Below are positions 35,389 through 47,475 of a stretch of 64,000 nt of DNA, one piece after another. Under the pieces are notes generated by a model, which saw only the letters and a list, made by a program, of their open reading frames with translations, searched no databases and was not told the origin of the DNA. The stretch is from Raffaelea ambrosiae. Its lineage: Eukaryota > Ascomycota > Sordariomycetes > Ophiostomatales > Ophiostomataceae. The DNA lies in NCBI GenBank assembly GCA_002778195.1, contig PCDI01000011.1, positions 1,151,763 through 1,215,762 on the forward strand. Direction: 5' to 3'. How positions within the stretch are numbered: position 1 is the first letter of the stretch; every line of letters starts with the position of its first letter. The translations under genes were made by a program, and so were the position numbers.

Positions 35389-37581
35389 ATGGCTCTCCCG
35401 CCGAGCTCGCCGCGGCTGCCGAGTCCGCCGCCGCCGGCCGAGATCCAGATCGGGCCCAAGTCGCCGGGCGGCGCGGGCGGCAGCCTGTCGCGACAGCAGC
35501 AGATGGACCAGCAGATGGACCAGACGCTGCTGGACGCGAACGCCAAGCGTCGCATCCACCCGGGCACACGCGCCGCCGACTTTGCCGTCGGTCCGCCGCT
35601 GGTGCCGTTGAACGAGGTGAGTAGAAGGATGGGGTGTCGTCTGTCTGGGCGTGCAGGCTGTTTTTTGGGTCATTTTTCTTAGGGGGGGGGGGCGATGGCT
35701 CCAAGATCGTGATCTTGTCTGAAAAGCTTCATTTTGTTCACGTTCCCGAGGGCTCCACATGCTTCCTATCCCCTCCCGACTTCTTCCTGCCTGCTAACTT
35801 CCCCCAAGCTCGACTCGGCTTTCCAGCTCCAGGAACACCTCGCGGCCCTCCACTACTTCCACACCGCCAACAACACCGTCCCCATCACGCGCGACACGGC
35901 CCGCACGCTCGCCCACGCGCCGCCCGGCACCGACCGCACGCTCTGGCTCTACGAGCTCTGCCGCTTCCTCATCGCCCAGTGCAACAGCCTCATCGTCGGC
36001 TTCCTCTTTGACACGCCGCCCTGCAGCGCCGCCACCTGCCCCGAGATGCGCGCGTCCGAGTGGCAGTTCCTCTGCGCCGTCCACGAGCAGCCCAAGTCCT
36101 GCTGCGCCATCGACTACTGCTGCCACACCCTCGACTGGGCCGCCAACGTCGTCACCAACCCCAAGATCTTCCCCAGCCGCTTCGTCTTCGCCGACCCCCA
36201 CGACAAGAGCGCCGCCGTCAAGAGCCTCATCAACGTCTTCCGCCGCCTCCACCGCATCTTTGCCCACGCCTGGTTCCAGCACCGCGGCGTCTTCTGGGCC
36301 GTCGAGGGCCAGACCGGACTCTACGTCCTCTTCAAGACCGTCTGCGACATGTACGACCTGCTGCCCGCCGAGAACTACAAGCTCCCGCCCGAGGCCGAGG
36401 GCCTCGTCGAGGCCTCGGCGATGTCGGGTGCCACCACTGCGTCCACGGCCCGCAGCACCGTCGAGAATGGCGGCGGCCACAGCAGCAGCAACAACAGCAA
36501 CAACAACGTGTCCGAGAACGCCCCCAGCGCCGTCAACATTGCGCCGCTCCACGACCGCAAGGCCATGGGCTACGGGTCCAGCCCAGGCCCGATCCCAGCC
36601 TCGGCGGCAGCGGGCAGCAACGGTGTCAGCAACGCCCACGGTAGCCACGGCCGCCGGGCCGGCTCCGGCTCCGGCTCGGGCAACGGCAGCAACGGCCTAG
36701 GCGTGCACTCTGACTTTTTCGGCGGCGGCGGCGGCAGCGGCGACGACGACCACGCCCAGTCCGTCGGCCGCACCAACACGCGGCGACACATCCGCAGCAG
36801 CCCATCCACGGGCAGCGCGGTCACGACGGTCCTGGAGCAGGACGAAGAGTTGCCAACGACGACGACGACGACTAGGGCCAACTTGGGAGGGAGCAGCAGC
36901 AGCAGCAGCAACACAAACAGCAGCAACACCAACACCAGTCGGATAATACCGCCAACGCCGGTGGCGTCGGTGGCGGCTCGGACACCAGCATCGCATGCGG
37001 CTATGGCGCCGTCGGTGACCGTGCAGGAGCATCGAGGCGACAGCCCCGAGCTGGGCAGCGAAGAAGAAGAAGCATCGGCCGCAGCCGAGAGGCGCGGGGT
37101 GCCGCCCGTGATTGTGCACCACGACGACCCGCCGCCGGCAACGGCCGGGCCCGAGGACGCACAGCCGGGGGGTGCAGCACCAGCAGCAGCAGCAGCAGGA
37201 GGAGAAGAAGACGACAAAGACCAAGACAACGCGGGGGCAGCAGCAGCAGCAGCATCAGAAGCAGCCGTGCCGTCATCGTCTGAGAAGCCACCAGAAGCAG
37301 GCGGGGGGGTGGCGGCCGAGGAGGCAACGGCGGAGGGTGCAAACGACGCAGGGCCTCTTGCGGCGGCCGCGCCACAGACGACCACAGACGCGGAGGCAGA
37401 CGCAGCAGCAGCACCACCAGCAGAAGAAGCGGAAGGACCAGTCAGTAGCAAAGACGCTGCCGCAGAGGCTGTCGAGGAAGAGAAGGCCAAGGACAAGGAC
37501 GCCCCGTCCGAGGATGATGCCGCCGCCCGCGAGACAATGGCAGAGAAGACGTCCGAGGCAGGAGGCGAGAGCAAAGACTGA
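35389..37581 (+). CDS. MOB3: MOB3/phocein-family protein with long disordered tail
   Basis: Mob4/phocein is a subunit of STRIPAK; in Sordaria macrospora MOB3 is required for hyphal fusion and fruiting-body development. Exons are 35389-35616 and 35809-37581 (666 residues), joined as PLNE-LDSAFQLQEHLAALH. The Mob/phocein domain spans about residues 77-265: CPEMRASEWQFLCAVHE from Cys153, then PKSCCAIDYCCHTLD, IFPSRF, HRIFAHAWFQHRGVF and TGLYVLFKTVCDMYDLLP. The CCAIDY stretch and Cys/His spacing place it with phocein rather than with the Mob1/Mob2 kinase activators. The following roughly 400 residues are Ser/Gly/Asn-rich and then strongly acidic Ala/Glu-rich, with no domain; animal phocein (about 225 residues) lacks this. 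The start has a CCATGG context and precedes a conserved TLLDANAKRR region. Confidence 0.92.
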
Positions 37582-38752
37582 GTCCTGGGTCAGCGGGGAG
37601 GGGGAGAGATAAGGAAGAAGGCCTCTTTTGTGTACGAGACAGCCAAAGAGCAGAAAAAGAAGGGGGGGGCTCTTGTGGTGAAGGAAGAGGGGGGAGGACA
37701 AGGGCACGAAGGTGAAGACTTTGGGGGGCGGGCAAAAGAGGGAAGGGGGCCGGAGGAGAGGAGAGCCTTGGGTGCGAGAAAAGAGAGAGAGAAAGAAAAG
37801 GAACAACAAATAGAACAGGACACACCTGCCGCGGATAGCAAGAAGGGCAACAAAATGTTTTCCTGTTTCTTTTCTAGGGGACAGAGGGGGGAGGGGAGGG
37901 TCTCTTTTCTTTTCTTATTCATGTTATTCCTATATTTATTTTCGTTTGTTTTGTCCATGTACGAAATTCCCTCGTCTTTTATTATACACAACATACAAGT
38001 CCATCACAGCTTTTTCATCACGCTTCTTGTGGGCATACTTGGGTTCGTTCATGCTCGTGTGTTTTTGGTCACCATTTCTTGTGTGGGCGCACTCGGCTTT
38101 GTCAGAATTGGGTGTCTTGTGAGGCACGGATATCGGACCAAGTGGGCTTTTTTGGTCTTGTATGTATTCATCAATCATGCCATTTGCCAAATGCAAAGAA
38201 GAAGGAAGAGAAGAAAAAAAAACCCAGGTAAGAAAAAGCCTCTGTGGCTCGCTATTCTTGAAAAGTAAATGAGAAAAATATGGGGTGTTTCGTGAGAAAG
38301 AGAAAAACTTTTTGTGGTGTGCATTATATCATGGGCCATTTGTGCATTTGTGCATTTGTGCGTGTGCGTGTGTGTGCGAGTGTTTGTTTGTTCTCATGTG
38401 TCCTTCCTCTTTTCTTTTGCTCACTCGTTATTTTTTTGGCGGTTGCCCTCCCCCTTTTCTCCCATGCAAAAAGGTACATAACCCCCTGATTGTCTTCCCT
38501 CCCCAACTCCCACAACCATATGAATTCCCGTCCTATCCCGTCACACCCATGTTTGTTGTGTATATATATATGAAGTCGTTAGTTTGAGGTAAAAAGGCCG
38601 TATCATTTTTTTTTCTCTCTCTTTTTTTCTCTCTCTTTTTTTTCCGCTCTTATTTTCGCTCTTTTTTTTCACTTCTTCGTTGTATGAGTTGGAGTGTTCA
38701 AGTCTTTTGGGAGAGGGTGTGTTGGGGGGAGTGTCATTTCAGTTCATAAAAA
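37582..38752. other. Convergent intergenic region, MOB3 / Zn2Cys6 factor
   Basis: 1.17 kb with two 3' UTRs, purine-rich at first and T-rich after 38600. A TATATATATA sequence lies at about 38562. No gene recognised. Confidence 0.6.
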
Positions 38753-41700
38753 TCATCGTGCAATGCCTTTTCCTTTTGTCCTGCCGGTGGTGCCGCCCAT
38801 CATCCCCGGCTCGGCTGCTCCGGAGTCTCCTCCTCCTCCTCCCACACCCCCTGCACCGCCTCTCTCTTCTGGCGGCGTGCCTTCCGCACTGCCGCCCAGT
38901 TGTAGCTGTTCAAAGATGTGCCGGATCTCACGGATGTTGTTGACCTGGGCCGAGACGGCGGTGACGTTGCGTTCGTCGGCGAAAGCGCGGACGCTCTGGA
39001 GGGTGGGCGTGAAGCCTTCGTCGTTGGGGAGCCACCAGTGGGCACACGACGGGTCGCTGAAGAGTTCTGCCATGCGGGTGCGCATAGTCAACGGGAAGAC
39101 GTATCTGGGGGGAAGGAGGTATAGCATGTTAGTCATACGCTTGGGAAACGGGGAGGAATAGGCGAGGACGGCGGCGGCCAGGGAAGGTGAAAGATAGCGA
39201 GAAGGGAAAGAAGAAAGAAGAAAGAAGAAAGAAACAAGCAATAGCCAAGGAAAATCACAAGCAGGCCAACAGCAGGGGAAAAAAGACAACAGTTGTGTAA
39301 GTGACTTGCAAGTGGCAAGACTGGGATACTGTGTAGGACCAAAAAGAAGGGGCCAAAGAAACAAAGACGGAAAAAAAAGAAGAAAAATAGGGGAAAAAAT
39401 AGGAAAAAAAATAGGAAAAAAAAAGAGAAAGAACTCAAAGAAATCAAAGAAATCAAAGAAATCAAAGAAACCAAAGAAATCAAAGAAATAAAGGGGTACA
39501 CAACAGAAGCGAAACACAACAGAACATTAAAAATTTCAAATAACCCAGCAAAAATGCACAAAAAAAAAACGCATCAAAAAGAAATCAAACAATCCAGCAA
39601 AACACATACACACACAAACAAACAACAAAACTTACCCCATAGACTCGATCAGCGCAAACTTGCGCCGCACCCACATGTGGTGCCGGTGGTCGCGCGGCAG
39701 AAACAGCGCCGCAATGGCAATCGACGCCTGCAGCAGGATCAGCGCCCCCGGCGCGTGCATCGGATACAGCTCGACCGTCTCAAAGATCCGGCAGATGTTC
39801 ATGGCCAGGTCGCCCATCCGGGCCAGCGCAGCGGGGAGGCCGCCCCCCGCAGCGGCAGCACCACCACTCTCAGAGAGGGGACTCGTTGTTCCTCCTCCTC
39901 CTCCCGGCGTTGTCGTCGGCGTCGTCGTCGTCGTTGCCATCGTTGTCGTCGCTGTCGCTGTCGTCGTCGTCCCCGCTCCCCCGCTCGTCGCCGCAACAAT
40001 GGCCTCCATGATGGCCGCCGCCGTCGTGGCCCCCGCGGCCGCCATAGCCCGCTGCACGGCCTGCCACTCGTGCATGAGCACAATCGACATCCACTCGCAC
40101 GTCAGGATCGTGTAGGTAAAGAGCGGCTCGTGGTACAGCACGCCCGGCTGGAACGGGTTGACAATGTCGTCGTCGGTCAGCGGCCGCGCATGGGGGAACT
40201 CGGTCACGAGGAGGGGGTGGTGTTGGTAGTGTTGGGGGTTCGCATGGGCTGCCGCACTCATGTTCGGATAAGGGGAGGTGGAGGAGGGTGATGCTGCTGC
40301 TGTTGTTGCTGTTGTTGCTGTCGTCGTCATCGTCGCCGTCGTTCCAGGCAGAACAGCGTTGCCGGCCGCGTCGGTCGAGGTGACAAGGGTGTCGATGTCG
40401 ACCTTGAGCTCGTGGAGGACCGCCGAGAGCCGGGCATGCTCGCGCTGAAAGTAGGCTTCTGCGTCGGCCGGACTTGCACCGGTCTGGCCTGCGCCGGCCT
40501 GGCTTGCGCCGGCCTGGCTGGAAGCAGAAGCACCCGCATCGCTCGGGCTGCCACCGACACTGTCGAGGCCACCACCACCACCCATCTCGCCCCCTCCCAC
40601 CTGCTTGAACCGCCCGTACAGCAGAGACATCTCCATCGACACCAGGCGTATCCGCGCCGAGTACTCTTCAAACCTCCACCGCACGTTGGCCGGCTCACGT
40701 ACCGACTGCTCGCGGTAGAAGTTGACCGTGGCCACGAACCAGTGCCGCGGCAGGATCGTCTCGAAGCCGCCCATGAGCCCGACAAAGACGTCGAATCGCG
40801 CGTACCATTGCAGAATGGCTCGCGTCACCGGTGTCTGCAGTGCCGTTGTGGGTGTGAAGAGCTCCATGAGCACCTCCAAGGCTGCCCGCTGGTGTCCCAT
40901 CAAGTTGACCCAGTCCCCGAGGTATTCCTGTTCCCAGGTTAGTGAAAAATGTCCGGTAAAAGTTGCACCTCTGCTTCTTTCCCCCTTTTTTTATCTCCCA
41001 ATTTCCTCTTTTCTGTTTTTTTCCCCCCCTCATTCCTCTGCCTTTCTCTCTTTCTCTCTTGTCCTTTTCTTCCCTTCTTCTTTTCTTCTGTTCTTCCCTT
41101 TCTCTCTTTTGAAAATTCAAACAGAATGAAAGAAAAACAGAGAACCGAGACTCCTTTTCTGTCTACTCCCCTGTTCACCCCCCCTCGCATCGGTCCTTAC
41201 CTCTATTGTCGCCAAATGCAGAATGGTCATGAGCGTCGCCAGATTGTGCTTTTCCTTGCGCTTCAGAATCCCCAGCAGTAGCATCACACTGCGGTCGTAG
41301 TACTGCAAGAACTGCTGCAGATTGGACGTCGGGCTGCGCAGCATGTAGTGGTACGCCGAGAAGCCCACCACCGCGTACAGCAAGGCCTCGTTGCGCACCG
41401 CCAGCGCCGGCAGGATCACGTGGAAGAAGTTTTCCGAGTCGATCAGGCAGTAGTGGTAGTTGGAGATGTTCTCCGCGTAGTACCCGAGGAAGAACCGCAC
41501 GTCTGGTGGGAGGTGGTTCCATTCGGGGCCTCCCACACCCGACATGCCCGACCCCGACACGCTCGACAGTCCCGGGCTCGTCGCCGTCGTCGTCGTCGCC
41601 GCCGCCGCCGCAAACGGGTCGGCCATGGTGAACATGACTCCGGCGGGCGTGATGCTGCTGCCGGCCGTGCCCGTCGACGTGGCCGGCGACGAGCCCTTGC

Positions 41701-43068
41701 CTTCGAGCGACGGTGTTTCGGACCCGTGCCGCGTGCCGCCGGTTGTCCCTGTCGTGTTGCTGCCCGGCGCGCCGCCACCGCCGCCGCCGCTGCCGGCGGT
41801 TGCTCCGGCCGATGCCGCCATCCGAAGCTGATTCGAAGAGGACATGGTGCTCGATCGCCGAGGCTGTGGCCGGACAGGGGGGGCGTTGCTGAATGGCATT
41901 GTGAACTGCTGTTGTTGCTGTTGTTGCTGTTGTTGCTGCTGTTGCTGCTGTTGCGGCTGTTGCTGCTGACCCGTCAACAACATTTCTTGGCCCCCCTCGA
42001 AAAATCCTCCTCCACCTCCCGGTCCACCTCTTGGTCCCCCCCCTCCTTCTGCTGCATCCTCGTCGTCCGGAATCGTGTCGAGCTTGGCGTCCTGGTCATC
42101 CGGATCGTCGTCATCCTCGCCGTGGGATGTCGCAGGGCTCGCTTGCTGGCTCGGCGTCGACGTTTCTCTCGATGCTTGGCCACCTCCTCCGCTTGCTGGT
42201 CCTGCTGTTGCCCCGCCACTGCTCGCTTGCTTTCCTGATAGCGGCTCCGGATAGACGCAGTCTCGTTTGCCTTTCTTACACCCTAAAACGATGCCATCAC
42301 CAAGGGTTAACGGCGGTGAACAGAAAAAAACAAAGGGTGAAGGGGAGTAAACAAAAACAACAGAAACAACAAAAACAAAAGTCAATCAACAGAGGTGAGG
42401 CTAGGCTGGCTCGGACACCCTGCGAGAACAACGCCAGAGGAAATTCGAAAAAGACAGAGCAGGGAAGATAAAAAGACGCCCCCCTCCCCCCCTCCAACAA
42501 GACAAGAGAGACAAAAAATAAAACAGAAAAACAAAAACAACAATAAAAAGATAGCCAAACTTGCAAAACAAAAGAAGAAGAAAAAACAATCAAGAGCAAA
42601 GGCCTCAGTATAGGTTTTTTTTGTTTTTTTCCAAACGTACGTTCACAGGTTGGGCGTCCTTCGTCGCACTGTAGTCGAGACGGTGGGTTAGAATCAAGCC
42701 ACGAGGGTGGGCCATCCGTCCAATCTCTTCTTTCCCCAGAGAGAAAAAAAGAGAGAGAGAAAGAGAGAAAGGAAGAGAGAGAAAGACAACATAGACACAC
42801 ATACCTTGATTCTCCTGCTCCTGCAGGTGTAGCACCCCGATCGCGTCCTCCGATGCTTGACATGTTCCACGCCTGGAGCCGATTTCCGTCGATGTCGCTG
42901 AGTCTTGTGCGCGTTGAACATGACGGGCTCTGGGAAGCCGGCATAGATTCCTAGATTCTGGTACTGGCTCGGACCGAGGCCCAGCCCCATGGCCATCGCG
43001 GGTGGTGGCTGCTGGAGCGCTGGCGGTATCGACGACGGGAACATGCCCATCTGCTGTGGTGGCGGAAC

Positions 43069-43105
<37 letters not shown>

Positions 43106-43275
43106 GGCTGCTGTGGAAGTGGCTGCTGCTGCGGTATAGGCTGTTGTTGGTGTTGCTGCTGCTGCATCTGTTGTGGTGACTGCTGCTGTTGCTGCTGCTG
43201 CTGTGGGGGAATACCGGCGTTGGCCCCGATGCCCGTAGACATAGAGGACAAGAACTGGTGATAGTAGTCGCTCAT
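38753..43275 (-). CDS. Zn2Cys6 transcription factor with Fungal_trans_2-type body
   Basis: Fungal binuclear-cluster regulator, nuclear. Exons are 43275-42805, 42678-42651 (28 nt), 42282-41201, 40927-39636 and 39104-38753 (1074 residues). The cluster reads Cys148-x2-Cys151-x6-Cys158-x6-Cys165-x2-Cys168-x6-Cys175, a perfect Zn2Cys6, preceded by basic KHRRTRSG; its three cysteine pairs come from three different exons. The N-terminus is polyglutamine-rich (CTG runs near 43071-43110 and 43180-43200), with another Q tract coded at 41907-41955. The body from about residue 425 (HLPPDVRFFLGYYAENISNY, then LPALAVRNEALLYAVVGFSA) through EEYLGDWVNLMGHQRAA to RTRMAELFSDPSCAHWWLPN matches a widely conserved Pezizomycotina factor whose function I cannot name. 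Low-complexity Gly/Ala/Thr insertions interrupt the regulatory domain. Start chosen for its GCCACCATGAG context; upstream lies the 15-kb gene-free region. Confidence 0.92.
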
Positions 43276-45334
43276 GGTGGCAACAACAGACAAAGACGCA
43301 TCCGCAAACTAGCTCGGCAGGAGGAAGGAAGGAAGAAGAACGAAAGGGAAATGATGGTCCCCCGGGGGTGGGTTGGTGCGAGGGAATGGACGCTCGGCGA
43401 GTTTCGTTTTATTTTTATTTTTATTTTCGAGACGGAGGCAATTGGTTCCGGGAGCCCAACAGAAGAACGCAACAATCAAGTAGTTCTTTCTGGTTCAGGA
43501 TAGTGAGTGGTGGTTCCCAGGTCGTCCAATAACGAAGGAGCAGAACAAAAAGAGAAGTTCAAAGAAAAAAAAGAAGAAAAAAAGAGAAAAAAGAAAGAAG
43601 AGGTTAGAGGAACACGGAAGGAGAGCTGGCTATGCCAGTGCCTTCAAAAAATCATAGGCCCCCCCCTCCTCTCTCTCTTTCTCCAAAAAAGCCCCCAAAA
43701 AAGCAAAATAGTACTAGAAGAGAACGGGGTAGGAAAAAAATAAAAATAAAAGAAGCCGGATTTATGGATAGGGAAAGTGGCAACAGAAAGCTGTTACTGC
43801 AATGACTGTGTCGGTGACGACGACAAGAAAAGGTTGACAAAACGATCTCGCTCTTGGTCGCATGCTCGTCTGTCTTACGATATCCTGGAAACTCGAAAGA
43901 CAGCCTCCCCATCAACGTGTCCCATCCGGGGCCCCTACTTTTTGAATTGTCGCCAGAGACAGACAACAGAAAGATGGAAGGGCGAAAAGAAAAGAAATGG
44001 AGCAAGGAAGGAAAAGGAGAGTCGCTTTTTCGGAGGAGACGTATAAACGACAGGCGGGAAAAAAGAGAAGGATAAGAGGAAGAAGAAGAAGAAGAAGAAG
44101 AAGATGACGATGGTGAGGGTAATGATGGAGAAGGAGAGCGAGAAGATGAGGAAGAAGGAGAAGCGGTGGTGGTGGTCGTGGTGGTGGCCCAGCTGTTGTG
44201 GATCGCGGATCTCCCTTGACCTTTTTTGGCTGATTGCTTCGTCTGCTGTTGGATCGTTCGTCCGTTAGATATCAGGTTGTTATGGGAGGAGGTCACCTCG
44301 CAACGCCCCCCCCGAGCAGAAGAGACAGAAGGGAGAACAAGCAAGCAGAGCAACAAGCAGACCAAAAAAAAAGAATCAACAGCAACGGGGTCGAACTATA
44401 TCGTGGGCTACTCGTCTCGACCGGCCGATTTGCTTCTGCACGGCCGAGGCGGACCAGACCACGAGCCGTCGCTCCAACCAAGCACCCTTCCTCCCGCTCG
44501 GTGCTAGTTGTTGAGGGGTATGGTGACTTTTTTGTCATTAAAAAAAGACCAAAAAAACAAAGGCAGAGAGAGAAAGACCGGACGAGAGAGGAAAAAAAAA
44601 GGGGGGGTGTGGAGGAATAAAGAAAAACACAGACGGGGAAAACGGCCCCAAGCTCCAAAAGCTCAACAATTACCTTTACAGAAAGAGGAAAACAGATAAT
44701 GGTAAAGTCAACTAATGGCAAGTATCGACCCAGTTATGCCGCAACGCTGCCAGAACATGTCCTGCCTCGTCGCTTTTCTGTCACTCTGCTTCCGCCCTCT
44801 GGTTCCCGGACCGGTGTGGTGGCTTTTGGTTTTATTTTTATTCCGATTGTGTGTGCGTGTGTGTGCGCGCGTGTGCGTGTGTGACTGACTGCGAGTTGGT
44901 TATGTTTAGAGTCTCGCTCTTTTCATCTCTCCATTCTCTTTTTTTGCTCTCCCTCTTTCTTGTCTTCTGTTTGAATCCCTGTCCGTATGGCCACGTCTCA
45001 GCCACACGACAGGGCTGCTGGGAATGAGTAATGGCAGAAAGGTGGGATATAATAGATCCCCAGTCTAGATGATCAGGGAGAGAGGGGGTGGGTAGTTAGA
45101 CACAGAGTCCAAAACCTTGTCGAGGTCTCGGGGACGAAGGAGGATGTGTGTGAGCGAGTCTGCGTCTGTGTGTGGCAGGATGAAAATATTTACGCGCCGA
45201 GGATTTCTAGATGCTTTATCCAAAAGCAGCCTTCCCCCCCTGTGACGACCGTGCAGCCCAAGGGTGTCTGATCTGCCCGCAAGGTTAACAAGTGGAGAGG
45301 GAGGATGAAAGTAGTAGAGGAAGGGGGGGGGGGG

Positions 45335-45559
45335 NNNNNNNNNNNNNNNNNNNNNNNNNNNNNNNNNNNNNNNNNNNNNNNNNNNNNNNNNNNNNNNNNN
45401 NNNNNNNNNNNNNNNNNNNNNNNNNNNNNNNNNNNNNNNNNNNNNNNNNNNNNNNNNNNNNNNNNNNNNNNNNNNNNNNNNNNNNNNNNNNNNNNNNNNN
45501 NNNNNNNNNNNNNNNNNNNNNNNNNNNNNNNNNNNNNNNNNNNNNNNNNNNNNNNNNNN
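45335..45559. other. Assembly gap (225 N)
   Basis: A run of N. The left flank ends in a G12 run (45323-45334) and a second G run of about 16 lies 90 bp to the right (45652-45667), so the gap probably reflects G-rich sequence that failed to read. Confidence 0.99.
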
Positions 45560-45806
45560 AGTGTGAGTGTGTACGAGTACCGTGTAGAGCCAGGTGGGCA
45601 GAAGCAGACAACAAGAGACGGCAGACGGACAAGAAGGGGTAAAGAGAGACAGGGGGGGGGGGGGGGGACTAGGGGACCCTTCTCAGCAGCGGTGAACAGA
45701 GAGGGTTTACAGAGAAGGCTTGGTGGTGTGGGGGCCGGGTCGAGGACACAAAAGAGGAAAGCCGCTGCACCTTTTCGAGGATCGTCCACCCGTTCACGGG
45801 AAAAGG

Positions 45807-45843
45807 GGTGTGAGGGAGGGTGTGAGGGAGGGTGTGAGGGAGG
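45807..45843. repeat. 12-bp tandem repeat, three copies
   Basis: GTGTGAGGGAGG repeated three times in direct order. Confidence 0.75.
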
Positions 45844-47403
45844 ACAGCAGGGAGTTACCCGTTGGATAGCAGCAAAAGACTGTGCTGCTTCTGGCGAAAA
45901 CAGACGAGCCTCAGCTCCGACAGGGCCGTTGCTTGCCGGAGAAGCTCTGCGGCGCCGACCGAGGGGCGGGGAGTAAGCTCGACGCAAGATACTATGTAGG
46001 ATATGTGAACCCGTGAAAGAAAGCCGGCTATTCGTTGCAAGGGTTGTGGCAGGGCGTTGGTTGCTAGTGTGTGCTGCATATGGGACAGCCCGAGGGCTCT
46101 GGGCGGCGACCTCTGAGGTCGGAGGCTGGAAAGAGGCAGACGGAGGTTGGATGCGTGGTCCCCAAAAGAGGCATGTAAGATACACGGGATCCGCAACGGC
46201 GGCGACGGCGCACTGGCTGCCCCTGCTATGGATATGATAAGAGACAGAACCCCGCAAGATCCTTCGTTCCAAAGGGAAGACCCCCTGGGCTGTGAGTGAG
46301 GTTGTTAATAGGCAGGCAAGAATAACTACTTTGGCATGTCTGACGTTCCAGGGAAGAGGACGGAGGAGCTTGGCAGAGGGCAAGAGGGGTTGCTTGGGCT
46401 GGCAGGGTTGTCAATCAAGTCTGAGGTTGTGGAGGAGCTTGACGAACTGGGAACTGACAAGACGGTCTGGCTATTTCTTATTATTGCCCCAGCAGAATAC
46501 GCCGCAAAGCATCCCCTCTATGCTCACCTCTCTCAATAACACGCAGCAACAACAGCTGCACGACACTGGGGTCCAGTGGGTTTTCTGTTGGGGGTGGGAA
46601 AGCCACACTTACATAGCAAAAACAGCAACCCAGCCCCAGAAGACTGCTCCACCCCTACTCGTAGTCTGCTGCTGGGTGGTACCGGGAGTCGTATTATGGT
46701 GGTGTAGTGCAGACACTTTGGGGCAAGGGGGGTGTGCTAGATGGCGAGGTAGAGGTGGGCAAGGGCGGGACCACCACAGTCTTGCGAGATCGACGACCAG
46801 AGACCGGTGGCGTTGCACTATGAAGGGGGAAAAATGATAATAGCAGTATGAGCAGGTGCACAGCACTTGTTGTAGGCTGGATGCATATGCAAGCACTCGG
46901 GCCCTACAGGTACCCTGTATATGCTCTGTAGCGGGAGCAGTCCAAAAACGAACGTTGATGAAAGCGGGTCGGGTCAGGCTGCCAATATGATCTTCATAAA
47001 ACGGGTGTCAGGGAGATGAGACCAAGGAGTTGGCTTTGAGCCTCACCGTGGGGGACAGCAAACCACAGAAGAAGACGGTGGTCAGGGGGAAGGGAGGGCA
47101 GGCGGAGAAATGCAACCAGACGGGAAATGATGCATAGCAAAAGAACGAGACAGCGGAAGAAGGAAATATGATGCTCTCGTGGTAGAGACCACGAGGGCTG
47201 AACAGAGAGAGGCGACTAGGCCGGGCAAGGCACATTCCACGTCGAGCCCTTCGGCATTTTTCGAAGTGGGAGACAGGACAGGGGGACAATACTATGTAGC
47301 TAGCAGCAAAACGAGATCGGTTTCACTTGCACAAATTGAGTTTGCACGAAAAGCAGGCCCTCGTTCGTGCATGCACCTACATAGCCGTGCAAGGGTTGTC
47401 TGG

Positions 47404-47475
47404 GCAAGGGCAGCAAGGGCAGCAAGGGCAGCAAGGGCAGCGAGGGCAGCCAAGGGCAGCCAAGGGCAGCCAAGG
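47404..47475. repeat. 9/10-bp AAGGGCAGC minisatellite
   Basis: Four copies of AAGGGCAGC-type 9-mers followed by 10-bp GAGGGCAGCC/AAGGGCAGCC copies. The shift from 9 to 10 bp changes frame, so a protein-coding role is unlikely. Confidence 0.75.

Noticed and set aside
36570..37574. Minus-strand open frame of 334 codons
   Set aside because: Ser/Ala/Pro-rich shadow of the low-complexity MOB3 tail.
43652..44365. Minus-strand frame of 237 codons with a serine run
   Set aside because: Comes from GAA/GGAGA-type simple repeats in the factor's upstream region; no motif and no supporting splice pattern.
45190..46383. Minus-strand frame of 397 codons
   Set aside because: Crosses the 225-N gap, so its continuity is unknown; Ser/Pro-rich without a domain.
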